This document shows, one piece after another, positions 17,383 to 25,867 of a stretch of DNA of 64,000 bases. Source of the DNA: Atopobiaceae bacterium. GTDB taxonomy: Bacteria > Actinomycetota > Coriobacteriia > Coriobacteriales > Atopobiaceae. Position 1 is the stretch's first letter. Each line of letters opens with the position of its first letter. The position numbers were made by a program, and so were the translations under genes. The notes beneath the pieces were generated by a model. It worked only from the letters and a program-made list of their open reading frames with translations, searched no databases and was not told the DNA's origin. The stretch lies in assembly GCA_902834555.1 (NCBI GenBank), contig CADFJN010000005.1, forward strand, positions 62,001 to 126,000. Reading direction: 5' to 3'.

Positions 17383-17496
17383 ATGAAGGTACGCCCTTCG
17401 GTCAAGAAGATGTGCGACAAGTGCAAGATCATTCGTCGCCACGGCAAGGTATACGTAATCTGCGAGAACCCGCGCCACAAGCAGCGTCAGGGCTAG
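17383..17496 (+). CDS. rpmJ: 50S ribosomal protein L36 (bL36, zinc form)
   Basis: 37 residues from ATG 17383, with GGAAGGA upstream. Zinc ligands are C11, C14, C27 and H32. The preceding 125-bp gap contains short inverted repeats (GGCAG/CTGCC and CAGTA/TACTG) but no T-tailed terminator. Confidence 0.95.
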   Translation: MKVRPSVKKMCDKCKIIRRHGKVYVICENPRHKQRQG

Positions 17497-17517
17497 ATAA
17501 CTGAGAGGAGACTCACG

Positions 17518-17889
17518 TTGGCCCGTATTAATGGCGTCGACCTTCCGCGTGACAAGCGTGTCGAGGTCGGACTTACCTACCTTTACGGCATCGGCCAGAC
17601 CACCGCGACCAAGATTTGCGCGGAGACCGGTGTTGACCCCTCCACTCGCGTCAAGGACCTGACAGAGGACGAGGTCACCAAGATTCGTGACTACATCGAT
17701 GCAAACTACACCACCGAGGGCGACCTTCGCCGCGAGGTGAGGCAGAACATTGCCCGTCTGATGGAGATTGGCTGCTACCGCGGCCTTCGCCACCGCAAGG
17801 GCCTCCCCGTTCGCGGTCAGCGCACCCACACCAACGCTCGCACCCGCAAGGGCAAGAAGCGTCAGATCGGTGCAAAGAAGAAGGCGTAA
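17518..17889 (+). CDS. rpsM: 30S ribosomal protein S13 (uS13)
   Basis: 123 residues from a TTG start with GAGAGGAG upstream. S13 sits at the top of the 30S head. MARINGVDLPRDKRVEV, LTYLYGIG and the C-terminal RGQRTHTNARTRKGKK tail, which reaches the P-site tRNA, are typical. Confidence 0.96.
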   Translation: MARINGVDLPRDKRVEVGLTYLYGIGQTTATKICAETGVDPSTRVKDLTEDEVTKIRDYIDANYTTEGDLRREVRQNIARLMEIGCYRGLRHRKGLPVRGQRTHTNARTRKGKKRQIGAKKKA

Positions 17890-17901
17890 GGGGATAACAC
17901 A

Positions 17902-18303
17902 ATGCCGCAGAAGAAGAATGCCCGTACAACCCGCGTGCGTCGTTCCGAGCGCAAGAACATCGCGGTTGGCCAGGCTCACATCAAGAGCACCTTCAACAAC
18001 ACCATCGTCTCGATCACCGACCCCCAGGGCAACGTAATCTCCTGGCAGTCCGGCGGTACCGTTGGCTTCAAGGGCTCCCGTAAGTCCACGCCGTTCGCGG
18101 CTCAGCTTGCCGCCGAGGCCGCTGCCAAGGCAGCCATGGAGCACGGCCTGCACAAGGTCTCCGTGTTCGTCAAGGGCCCCGGTTCCGGCCGTGAGACGGC
18201 CATCCGCTCCCTCCAGGCTGCCGGCCTTGAGGTTTCGGGCATCCAGGACAAGACCCCCATTCCGCACAACGGTTGCCGTCCGTGCAAGCGTCGTCGCGTG
18301 TAG
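17902..18303 (+). CDS. rpsK: 30S ribosomal protein S11 (uS11)
   Basis: 133 residues. It is a platform protein at the mRNA exit. AHIKSTFNNTIVSITDPQGN and the terminal DKTPIPHNGCRPCKRRRV are highly conserved. Confidence 0.96.
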   Translation: MPQKKNARTTRVRRSERKNIAVGQAHIKSTFNNTIVSITDPQGNVISWQSGGTVGFKGSRKSTPFAAQLAAEAAAKAAMEHGLHKVSVFVKGPGSGRETAIRSLQAAGLEVSGIQDKTPIPHNGCRPCKRRRV

Positions 18304-18321
18304 CTAGGAAGGACACCACTA

Positions 18322-18915
18322 ATGGCAGTTGACAGGACGCCTGTCCTTAAGCGGTGCCGTCAGCTCGGCATCGATCCCGTTGTTATGGGAATCAACAAGG
18401 AATCTCACCGTCAGCCCAAGCAGCGTCGCCGTCAGGAGAGCGAGTACGGCACGCAGCTCCGCGAGAAGCAGAAGGCCAAGTTCATCTATGGCGTTCTCGA
18501 GAAGCAGTTCCGCAGCTATTACAAGCTGGCTCTCAAGCGCGAGGGCATCACGGGCGACAACCTCATGACCATCCTCGAGTCCAGGCTCGACAACGTCGTG
18601 TTCCGTCTCGGCTTTGCCCGCACCCGCAAGGAGGCCCGTCAGACCGTCCTCCACGGCCACATCACCGTGAACGGCCACCGCGTGGACATCCCCTCCTACC
18701 AGGTGAAGGCCGGCGACGTCGTTGCCGTGGCCCCCAAGGCCAAGGACCTTCTCCCCATCAAGGAGGCCCTCATCTCCTCCGAGCACATGGCTGTGCCCGC
18801 CTGGCTTGAGGTCGACATCGAGAAGCTCCAGGGTACCGTCCTCCAGCTTCCCAGCCGTGACCAGATCGATCTCGACATCGACGCCCAGCTCATCGTCGAG
18901 CTTTACTCCAAGTAA
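18322..18915 (+). CDS. rpsD: 30S ribosomal protein S4 (uS4, cysteine-free form)
   Basis: 197 residues. S4 nucleates 16S assembly. The S4 RNA-binding domain is RLDNVVFRLGFARTRKEARQ onward. The N-terminal region has only an isolated cysteine rather than the four-cysteine zinc cluster of the C+ paralog, so this is the C- type. Confidence 0.95.
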   Translation: MAVDRTPVLKRCRQLGIDPVVMGINKESHRQPKQRRRQESEYGTQLREKQKAKFIYGVLEKQFRSYYKLALKREGITGDNLMTILESRLDNVVFRLGFARTRKEARQTVLHGHITVNGHRVDIPSYQVKAGDVVAVAPKAKDLLPIKEALISSEHMAVPAWLEVDIEKLQGTVLQLPSRDQIDLDIDAQLIVELYSK

Positions 18916-18939
18916 GCCCGACAAAGTTTGGAGGTAGCA

Positions 18940-19881
18940 ATGTCCGAGTTCATCCGGCCTACTGTGTCGGTAGAAGAGATCAGCGACAACCTCGCACGCG
19001 TGAGCGCAGAGCCGCTCGAGCGTGGTTATGGTGACACGCTGGGCAACTCCCTGCGTCGCGTGCTGCTGTCCTCCCTCGAGGGCGCGGCTGTCGAGGCCAT
19101 TCAGATCGATGGCGTGCAGCACGAGTTCACCACCGTGCCGGGTGTCTACGAGGATGTTACAGACATCGTCCTCAACGTGAAGGGCCTCGTGTTCCGCTCC
19201 ATGGGCACCGGCGATGAGGCCACCGCCTCCATCAACGTCGACGGCCCCATGACGGTCACCGGTGGGGACTTTGACGTCCCCGCGGAGTTCACGCTTGTGA
19301 ACCCCGACCACGTGATTTGCACCCTCGGCGCCGACGCGCACCTCTCTATGAAGATGCGCATTGGCATTGGTCGCGGTTACGTCTCTGGTGACGACAACGA
19401 GCGCGAGAGCGACCCCATCGGCATCATCCACGTGGATTCGCTCTACTCGCCCGTGCGCCGCTGCGCCAAGTCCGTCGAGCCTTGCCGCGTTGGTCGCCAC
19501 ACCGACTACGACCGCCTGCTGCTCGAGGTCGAGACCAATGGCTCCATCAGCCCGCGCGACGCGATCGTCGAGGCCGCCAACATCATCAACCAGCACATGA
19601 CGGCCTTCATGGGCCTCGCGGACGTCGACGAGCCCCAGGAGGACGAGTCGATCTTCGCGACGGGCGCCGAGGAGGACAACGCCGAGCTCGACAAGCAGAT
19701 TGAGGATCTGGACCTTTCCGTCCGTTCCTATAACTGCCTGAAGCGCGCTGGCATTCACTCCGTGCGTCAGCTCGTGGAGTTCTCCGAGAACGACCTTCTC
19801 AACATCCGCAACTTTGGCGTCAAGTCCATCGAGGAAGTCAAGGACAAGCTCGAGTCCATGGGACTTTCCCTCAAGGCTTAG
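18940..19881 (+). CDS. rpoA: RNA polymerase alpha subunit
   Basis: 313 residues from ATG 18940, with TTGGAGGT upstream. The N-terminal dimerisation domain contains LERGYGDTLGNSLRRVLLSS. A short acidic linker (EPQEDESIFATGAEEDN) joins it to the C-terminal domain with LDLSVRSYNCLKRAGIHSV and IRNFGVKSIEEVKDKL, which binds UP elements and activators. It sits between rpsD and rplQ as usual. Confidence 0.97.
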   Translation: MSEFIRPTVSVEEISDNLARVSAEPLERGYGDTLGNSLRRVLLSSLEGAAVEAIQIDGVQHEFTTVPGVYEDVTDIVLNVKGLVFRSMGTGDEATASINVDGPMTVTGGDFDVPAEFTLVNPDHVICTLGADAHLSMKMRIGIGRGYVSGDDNERESDPIGIIHVDSLYSPVRRCAKSVEPCRVGRHTDYDRLLLEVETNGSISPRDAIVEAANIINQHMTAFMGLADVDEPQEDESIFATGAEEDNAELDKQIEDLDLSVRSYNCLKRAGIHSVRQLVEFSENDLLNIRNFGVKSIEEVKDKLESMGLSLKA

Positions 19882-19914
19882 GCCGCCGCACGCATCGCAT
19901 AGGAGAAGCTAGAC

Positions 19915-20427
19915 ATGAGGCACAACAAGAAGAGGGGCATGAAGCTTGGCACCGATGCCAGCCACACCAAGGCCATGAAGAAGAGCCTGGTCTCTGCCCT
20001 GCTTGCCAATGATCGCATCAAGACCCTTGAGCCGCGCGCCAAGGCCATTCGTCCCGACGTGGACAAGGTCATCACCTGGGCTAAGAAGGGCGATCTGCAC
20101 TCCCGTCGCCTTGCCATCGCCAAGGTTGGCGACAAGGAGATCGTCCGCGAGGTCTTCGAGAAGGCCGCGCAGGGTATGTGGGCTGACCGCAACGGCGGTT
20201 ACACCCGTATCATGAAGCTTGGTCCCCGCAAGGGTGACGGCGCCGAGGTCGTCATCATGGAGCTCGTGACCGAGGCCGTCACGCCCAAGACCAAGGCCGA
20301 GCCCAAGGCAACCGTGACCAAGGTTGCCGCGGCGCCCGCCGAGGAGCCCAAGGCTGAGGAGCCTGCCGCTGAGGAGGCACCCGCAGAGGAGCCCAAGGCC
20401 GATGAGGCCGAGGAGAAGTCCGAGTAG
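19915..20427 (+). CDS. rplQ: 50S ribosomal protein L17 (bL17) with Ala/Glu-rich tail
   Basis: 170 residues. The first 118 or so are a normal L17 (MRHNKKRGMKLGTDASHTKA to RIMKLGPRKGDGAEVVIMEL). The remaining 50 residues form a low-complexity tail of PAEEP/KAEEP-like units, predicted to be disordered and acidic. Such tails occur in actinobacterial L17. It is the last gene of the alpha operon; a terminator follows. Confidence 0.95.
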   Translation: MRHNKKRGMKLGTDASHTKAMKKSLVSALLANDRIKTLEPRAKAIRPDVDKVITWAKKGDLHSRRLAIAKVGDKEIVREVFEKAAQGMWADRNGGYTRIMKLGPRKGDGAEVVIMELVTEAVTPKTKAEPKATVTKVAAAPAEEPKAEEPAAEEAPAEEPKADEAEEKSE

Positions 20428-20451
20428 GACTGACCCACAGAAGCAATCATA

Positions 20452-20485
20452 AGGACCCCAACCTTGTGGCTGGGGTCCTTTCTTG
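20452..20485 (+). terminator. Rho-independent terminator of the alpha operon
   Basis: AGGACCCCA at 20452-20460 pairs with TGGGGTCCT at 20471-20479, followed by TTCTTGT. Confidence 0.88.
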
Positions 20486-20624
20486 TGCGCGGACCTCTTG
20501 GCCCTCGTGGTAAGCTCCATGCGTTGACCATCCAATGCCAGAAGAAAGCTCACGCCTCATGCAAGAAGTGCCACACACCCCAGTGTCCATCCACCGGCCA
20601 AGCCGTAATGAGCGGGAGGTGCCC

Positions 20625-21431
20625 TTGGTGGAAGGGGTTCCCGCAGAGGGTGCGTTGGTGCTCTGTGTTGGTTACCGCGGGGCTGACTTTGCGGGCTTCG
20701 CCGAGCAGCCCGGCATGCGAACGGTGGCGGGTGAGTTGCGGCGTGCGCTCTCGACCGTCCTGCGCCGTGAGGTGGAGCTTGTCTGTGCCGGGCGAACAGA
20801 CTCCGGCGTACATGCGCTGACGCAGTATGTAAGTGTTCCTGTGAGCGAGAGAGAGCTGATCCTTCCGGCTCGCGCGCTCTCGCGGTCGCTTGTAGCGCTC
20901 ACGCCCGACGACATCTCCATCCGGCGGCTCTATCGCGGTGACGCACTCTTCTCGGCTCGCTTTGACGCTATCTCGCGCTCGTATCGTTATCGCGTTGCCA
21001 CTGGGGATGCGCGGCCCGTTCTTGCCTGGGGCCATGCGTGGTGGTACCGCGGGAACCTTGACCTTGATGCCATGCGGTCCGGTGCCGCCTCCTTGGTGGG
21101 GGAGCACGACTTCAAGAGCTTCTGCAAGGCGACCTCGGCAGAGGGCAAGCCCACGAGCCGCTACCTCGAGCGCGTGGAGGTATCGCGCGTGGTGGAGGCC
21201 GGGGAGCCACTCGTGGCAATTGACGTCACGGGCAACGCGTTTCTCCACAACATGGTTCGCACTATCGCCGGGACTCTTGTGGAGGTGGGGAGAGGACACC
21301 GCGACCCCTCCTGGGTCGAGCAGGTTCTCTCTGCGCGAGATAGAGCTGCTGCGGGGCCGTGTGCTCCGGCGCAGGGACTCACGTTTGTCGGGGTAGAATA
21401 CCCCAACGGACTTCTCGCGCGCTGGGCATAG
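20625..21431 (+). CDS. truA: tRNA pseudouridine(38-40) synthase TruA
   Basis: 268 residues from a TTG at 20625, which has GGGAGG 5 bases upstream. A longer frame opens at ATG 20535 but would add about 30 residues outside the TruA fold and lacks an RBS. The catalytic aspartate is in GRTDSGVHA. Other landmarks are SARFDAISRSYRYRV and the C-terminal GNAFLHNMVRTIAGTLVEVG. TruA modifies anticodon-arm uridines of many tRNAs. It is often next to rplQ, as here. Confidence 0.93.
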   Translation: MVEGVPAEGALVLCVGYRGADFAGFAEQPGMRTVAGELRRALSTVLRREVELVCAGRTDSGVHALTQYVSVPVSERELILPARALSRSLVALTPDDISIRRLYRGDALFSARFDAISRSYRYRVATGDARPVLAWGHAWWYRGNLDLDAMRSGAASLVGEHDFKSFCKATSAEGKPTSRYLERVEVSRVVEAGEPLVAIDVTGNAFLHNMVRTIAGTLVEVGRGHRDPSWVEQVLSARDRAAAGPCAPAQGLTFVGVEYPNGLLARWA

Positions 21432-21461
21432 CTCAGTGCTTCTCGTGTTGGAGGATTTGCT

Positions 21462-22406
21462 TTGGACATGCTTGTCGACGTAATTGCCGACTCGGTGCTT
21501 GACACACTTGAGCTCGTGCCGTTTCTGTTTGTGACTTACCTTGCCATGGAGGCGCTTGAACACTCCACGGAGGGACGCGTGCAGACAATCGTGGCGCGCG
21601 CAGGGCACGCTGGTCCCGTTGTGGGCGCACTTCTCGGCGCCATTCCCCAGTGCGGGTTCTCTGCCATGGCTGCCACGCTCTTCTCTGGCGGCGTGGTGAC
21701 GGTTGGCACCTTGGTAGCCGTGATCCTCTCGACCTCAGACGAGATGGTGCCCGTGTTTCTCGCCCATCAGGAGCCCGTGGAGCGGCTGCTCTCAATCATG
21801 CTGCTCAAGGTGGTCGTGGGCATCATAGTGGGCCTGCTGCTGGATGCCGTGCTGCACGCCGTGCGCCACGTGGGCACACCCAAACCCCACATCCACGACC
21901 TCTGCGAGCGGGCGCACTGCCACTGCGAGGAGGAGGGAGAGGGGGAGATTCCCTCCAAGCAGGTTTCCACTGATACGGCGCACCCCCATCAGCATCATGG
22001 TCACGGCCACTGGGCAATCGTGCGATCTGCGGCCGTTCACACCGTGCAGGTGACAGGGTTCATTCTTCTCGTCACGTTCTTCTTTGGCCTGCTCATCGAG
22101 GTCATGGGCGAGGACTCGCTCGCCCAGCTCCTGGGCAGCCATCCCGTGCGGGCAGCCTTCCTGGCGGGGCTTGTGGGACTCATCCCAAACTGCGGCGCTT
22201 CCGTTGCCATCACCGAGCTCTACCTCGACGGCGTCCTTGGTGCTGGCCCCATGGTGGCGGGCCTTCTCGCCTCTGGCGGTGTTGGGCTTCTCGTACTCTT
22301 CCGCACCAACAACAACGTGCGCCAGAACGTTGCCGTCACGGCTTTTGTCTACGCGGTCGGGGTCATCGTGGGACTTATCGTCTCTGCTTCAGGTATCCTC
22401 TTCTAG
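21462..22406 (+). CDS. Putative 10-TM heavy-metal/manganese exporter (ArsP_2-like)
   Basis: 314 residues from a TTG at 21462 with GGAGG at the right distance; an ATG two codons later is too far from it. Two hydrophobic halves each hold about four to five helices. Each has a similar motif: ALLGAIPQCGFSAMAATLFS in the first and GLVGLIPNCGASVAITELYL in the second, an internal duplication with a conserved Pro-x-Cys-Gly. The central cytoplasmic loop is rich in His, Cys and Glu (CERAHCHCEEEGEGE, HPHQHHGHGHW), suggesting metal binding. Family assignment is from remembered motifs; the metal is unknown. Confidence 0.75.
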   Translation: MDMLVDVIADSVLDTLELVPFLFVTYLAMEALEHSTEGRVQTIVARAGHAGPVVGALLGAIPQCGFSAMAATLFSGGVVTVGTLVAVILSTSDEMVPVFLAHQEPVERLLSIMLLKVVVGIIVGLLLDAVLHAVRHVGTPKPHIHDLCERAHCHCEEEGEGEIPSKQVSTDTAHPHQHHGHGHWAIVRSAAVHTVQVTGFILLVTFFFGLLIEVMGEDSLAQLLGSHPVRAAFLAGLVGLIPNCGASVAITELYLDGVLGAGPMVAGLLASGGVGLLVLFRTNNNVRQNVAVTAFVYAVGVIVGLIVSASGILF

Positions 22407-22452
22407 ATGCCGGGACGCCCCGGCTCCAGGCAGTGGATGACGGGAGGGTTCC

Positions 22453-23244
22453 ATGGCTAGACAGCGAGAGCGATTCGAGCGGACCGACGTTCCTCGCGAC
22501 AATCCTCACCGCAACCTCATTGCTGGTATCGTGCTCGTTGTTGTGTTTGTCGCCTGCGGGATTGTTGTCTCCACCGCATGGAAGCGTGCCCAGGCACAGT
22601 CACATCTTGGGGACAGCAGCCTCAGCTCCTCGGTGAGCAGGACGCCATCTGTGTCGGACCTTGGCTATACCGTCTCGGGTGACTCATTCGTGGGCGTGCT
22701 GCTTCTCACGACGGACAACCTTGATGCGTCCGCGACAGGCGGGGCCAACCTCTCCTCGGCGGAGCTTCTGGTCTACGACGAGACCACCGCCACGGGCAAG
22801 CTTGTCTCCATTCCCACCGACACCAAGGTCTCCTACAACGGGCAGGACACCACCTTGGCCGAGCTCTTCAACAGCTCTGGCGCCGCAGCATGCGTCTCTC
22901 CGCTTTCCACGGCTGCCAACCTGCCCGTAACGCATGTCATTGTCTCGACGAGCGCCGTGTGGGACGAGGTGCGCTCGCTCTCCGGCGTGGGCGTGAACTC
23001 GCTTCTGAGCCGTGCGACCGAGTTCCTCTCGTCCATACGTACCGACATGTCGTCGCAGGACATCCTCGATTTGGCCGAGAAGGTCCAGTCCGCGGGGACC
23101 GACGGGCTTGCGAAGGTCGATGCGCCCATGGTGGATGAGACCACAACCGACGAGAGCGGCAATGCCGTCTCGACAGGCTACCGTGTGATCGACCAGGCAT
23201 CGCTTGGGCTTGCCGTGGGCACGCTTGTGAGCAACGAGGGGTAG
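22453..23244 (+). CDS. Membrane-anchored LCP-like protein (degenerate)
   Basis: 263 residues: a basic N terminus, one membrane helix at about 24-43, then an extracellular domain. SGDSFVGVLLLTTDN and GKLVSIPTDTKVSYNG resemble the LytR-CpsA-Psr fold (typically LLLGTDSR and ISIPRDT), which attaches polymers to peptidoglycan. The arginines that bind the phosphates in LCP enzymes are replaced (IPTDT instead of IPRDT, TTDN instead of GTDSR). The domain is also shorter. It may be a non-catalytic relative. The neighbouring glycosyltransferases fit a surface-polymer role. Confidence 0.55.
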   Translation: MARQRERFERTDVPRDNPHRNLIAGIVLVVVFVACGIVVSTAWKRAQAQSHLGDSSLSSSVSRTPSVSDLGYTVSGDSFVGVLLLTTDNLDASATGGANLSSAELLVYDETTATGKLVSIPTDTKVSYNGQDTTLAELFNSSGAAACVSPLSTAANLPVTHVIVSTSAVWDEVRSLSGVGVNSLLSRATEFLSSIRTDMSSQDILDLAEKVQSAGTDGLAKVDAPMVDETTTDESGNAVSTGYRVIDQASLGLAVGTLVSNEG

Positions 23245-23402
23245 CGCACGCGCGTGCGGCGAACGTCTCGTACGGTCGGCGAACGGCATCGCAGACTTTA
23301 GCACTGTGTCTCTCTCCTGGGCATTATTTGTAGTAATGGTAGTTGCTCGCGATTGTCACGCAGGCTCCACGAACGGCTGATACCCTTTCCTCAACATTTG
23401 GT

Positions 23403-23421
23403 AGGGCTACAACACAGCCCT
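23403..23421. other. Short perfect hairpin upstream of the glycosyltransferase gene
   Basis: AGGGCT at 23403-23408 and AGCCCT at 23416-23421 pair. The 214-bp gap otherwise shows only GC-rich palindromic bases near 23247-23262 and no clear promoter. Confidence 0.35.
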
Positions 23422-23458
23422 CTGGGACGGTCTTCGGGGAGGAGAGTCGCGCCAGGAT

Positions 23459-24541
23459 ATGCCAAGCACCATGTACAGGGAGCCCATCGTCTCGATTGTC
23501 ATCGCCTCGCGCGATGATGCCGCCACGATTCGCCGAGCTCTGGAGAGCATCCAGAACCAGACGCTGAGAAGCCATGAGACTATCGTTGTTGATGACGGCT
23601 CGACGGATGGAACGCCGGGCATCGTCGATAACATGGCGCAGCGAGACCTCACAATTTCGTTCATGCAGGCAGACGGATGTGGCCTGGCGGCCGCGCTCGA
23701 CCTTGGGATGTCCCGTGCGCGTGGCCGTTACCTGGCGTTCTTTGATGCAAGCGGCTGGGCGAACCCAGACATGCTGGCAGACCTCGTTGGGCTTGCGGAG
23801 GAGTCTTCACTTGAGCTTGCCATAGCGGGCTTCTCGGCAACCGTTCTGGGAGACGGGCGTCGGCAAGAGTCCATTGAGGCGAACCAGCCCGCCTACGTCT
23901 TTCCTACCCAGCATGACTTTCGCGCTGGCGCATGGCAGCTCTTCGAGGGCAATCTTCTCTCGCCACCCTGTGCCAAGCTCTTCCTGCGCGCTCGTGTTGA
24001 AAGGCTGGGCCTCTCGTTTGCAGATGCTGACGGCGACTGCACAGACGCCCTGTCGTTTATTGCCGGCTACGTGCGTGACGTCGAACGGGTTGGTCTTACC
24101 GGACACGCTCGCTATCACGTAGAGAGTCGCTCTCCGCAGCGCCTACCGGGCTTTTCCGTACGCGACTACCGGGCGCTCGAGCGGCAGTACGGCACCCTTG
24201 TGGGCATCTACCATCACTGGGGGCTCGACGGAGACCCTACGAGCATGGGACTCATCCAGAACCGCTACTTCGAGTGCCTTGTGGACTGTGTGGCGAGCGT
24301 CTTCTCTGATCGTTCCGGCCTCTCCGCGGCCGAGCGCCGCCAACTGGTTGGCGAGATGGTCTCCACCGACCGCGCACGCCTTGCAGCCGACGTTGCACGT
24401 CCCCGTGGGATGGGCGCAAAGGCCATGCAGGGGCCCATCAGGTCCGGCAACGCGGGCCTTGCCTACACCGAGGGTTTTCTCACCTCGTTCATGAAGCGCG
24501 GTGGCGAGAGAGGCCTGGGCCCGTTCTGCACGTCGCTGTAG
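23459..24541 (+). CDS. Family 2 glycosyltransferase, possibly degenerate
   Basis: 360 residues. The GT-A nucleotide-binding part is clear: PIVSIVIASRDDAATIRRAL and ETIVVDDGSTDGTPGIVD. At the position of the metal-binding DXD motif the sequence is FFDASG (96-99), lacking the second acidic residue. Catalysis is therefore uncertain. No membrane segments. A GGGGAGGAG stretch lies about 12 bases before the ATG, which is somewhat far. It converges with the next gene, also a glycosyltransferase. Confidence 0.8.
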   Translation: MPSTMYREPIVSIVIASRDDAATIRRALESIQNQTLRSHETIVVDDGSTDGTPGIVDNMAQRDLTISFMQADGCGLAAALDLGMSRARGRYLAFFDASGWANPDMLADLVGLAEESSLELAIAGFSATVLGDGRRQESIEANQPAYVFPTQHDFRAGAWQLFEGNLLSPPCAKLFLRARVERLGLSFADADGDCTDALSFIAGYVRDVERVGLTGHARYHVESRSPQRLPGFSVRDYRALERQYGTLVGIYHHWGLDGDPTSMGLIQNRYFECLVDCVASVFSDRSGLSAAERRQLVGEMVSTDRARLAADVARPRGMGAKAMQGPIRSGNAGLAYTEGFLTSFMKRGGERGLGPFCTSL

Positions 24542-24571
24542 GGACTGCCGCGGGGGGCGTGGGCTCGCGGC

Positions 24572-25726
24572 CTACTCGCTCTCCCCGGTGCGACCTCTGT
24601 GATGTCGCAGGAAGCTCGTGATCGAGAACCACGTGTAGCTGGGGCTTGTGTGCCGTAGGCGATACCACACCTCGCCGGCGGCAGCGGGCAGCATCGAGAA
24701 ACGGCCGATCTTGGGTTCTGGCTGGCCCGTGAGCTCACAGTAGAGCCGCTTGGCTGCTGGCGTCACGAGTGGCTGCTCCATCACCAGGTCGTAGTCGAGC
24801 CGCTGGTAGAGGGCTGTAACCGCCTTGCGCACGCCGGGATGGTCCAGCCCAACCGCGTCGATAGTGAGGCCGCAGTAGTTGATGGCGCGCTTGGTCTGCG
24901 CCGAGAGCACGCGCCTGTCCGTGACGCCCAGGCGCTCGACGATGTCCTGCATGTCGTTCCAGCGCTTTATTGGCAGCAGGGGGTCTCGGCGCGTGGAGGC
25001 GACGAGCTTCTCCTCCGTGTCCTCGCGGTAGTTGTAGTAGGGGTGGTTCACGTAGGCAATGCGGTCCGTCTGGCAGAGCGTCTCTACCAGGAAGGGATTG
25101 TCGGCCCAGGCGGCACCCGGGTACTCGCGGAAGCGGATGTGCTTCTCGTCCAGGAATGCCTTGCGGTAGAGTGCCGTCCAGATTGCCGGGTGGTGCTCGA
25201 GAAGGGCGACGCCGTCTCCAATGGCAAAGGGCTGGCTCGGCGGGTTCACGCGGTCCTGGTACAGGCAAACCGTGCGAAGCTCGTTGGGGGTGCCGGCGTT
25301 GAAGATGCGCCAGTAGGAGGACCTCACGATGTCAATTGGGCCGCCGGCGAGCGAGTCCGCAAAGGCGAGAAGGTCGCCAAACATGTTGCCTGTGAGGTAG
25401 TCATCCGGTTCGACGATGGCCACGTAGTCGCCGGTGGCAGCATCTATTCCGGTGTTGCATGCCGCGCCGTATCCGGCGTTTGGCTTGTCGATAACGCGCA
25501 CGCGCGGGTCACGAGCGGCGTGCTCGCGCATGATATCCAGCGAGCCATCGGTCGAGCCGTCATTCACGCAGATGACCTCGATGTTCGCGAACGGCTGCAT
25601 CTGGATGCTGGTTAGGCATTGGTCGAGGTAACGCTCCACGTTGTAGGTGGGGACCACCACCGACACCTTGTGCGAGAACCGTCTGTTGCTCCCGGACATC
25701 TTATCCGCTGCATTCGTGGCTTCCAC
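24572..25726 (-). CDS. Family 2 glycosyltransferase
   Basis: 384 residues from a GTG start at 25726, fixed by GGGAGG 3-9 bases upstream; the longer open frame has no coding character. The N-terminal GT-A domain has KVSVVVPTYNVERYL, VICVNDGSTDGS and the metal site EPDD at 106-109. The C-terminal part (about 230-384) resembles the helical extension of capsular and teichoic-acid glycosyltransferases. Substrate unknown. It is divergent from the gene at 25868. Confidence 0.85.
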   Translation of the reverse strand: MEATNAADKMSGSNRRFSHKVSVVVPTYNVERYLDQCLTSIQMQPFANIEVICVNDGSTDGSLDIMREHAARDPRVRVIDKPNAGYGAACNTGIDAATGDYVAIVEPDDYLTGNMFGDLLAFADSLAGGPIDIVRSSYWRIFNAGTPNELRTVCLYQDRVNPPSQPFAIGDGVALLEHHPAIWTALYRKAFLDEKHIRFREYPGAAWADNPFLVETLCQTDRIAYVNHPYYNYREDTEEKLVASTRRDPLLPIKRWNDMQDIVERLGVTDRRVLSAQTKRAINYCGLTIDAVGLDHPGVRKAVTALYQRLDYDLVMEQPLVTPAAKRLYCELTGQPEPKIGRFSMLPAAAGEVWYRLRHTSPSYTWFSITSFLRHHRGRTGESE

Positions 25727-25773
25727 GTGACCTCCCTGCCGCCGACCGCCACGGTGGGTCCGCGGCCGTACCC

Positions 25774-25779
25774 TATAAT
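25774..25779 (+). promoter_or_regulatory. Perfect TATAAT -10 in the divergent glycosyltransferase gap
   Basis: TATAAT lies 89 bases before ATG 25868. No good -35 stands 17 bp upstream, so this is only a candidate. It reads as TATTAT-like on the other strand and might serve either gene. Confidence 0.3.
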
Positions 25780-25867
25780 ACAGTGACTCGGCGCCGGGCT
25801 GGCGCATTGCTCGCCCGCCCGGACGCACCGCACGCCTTGTACCGGCCACCGCAACCTTGGATGGGAC

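Noticed and set aside
20535..20624. ATG 20535 as start of truA
   Set aside because: No RBS and 30 extra residues without similarity to TruA. TTG 20625 has GGGAGG at a suitable distance.
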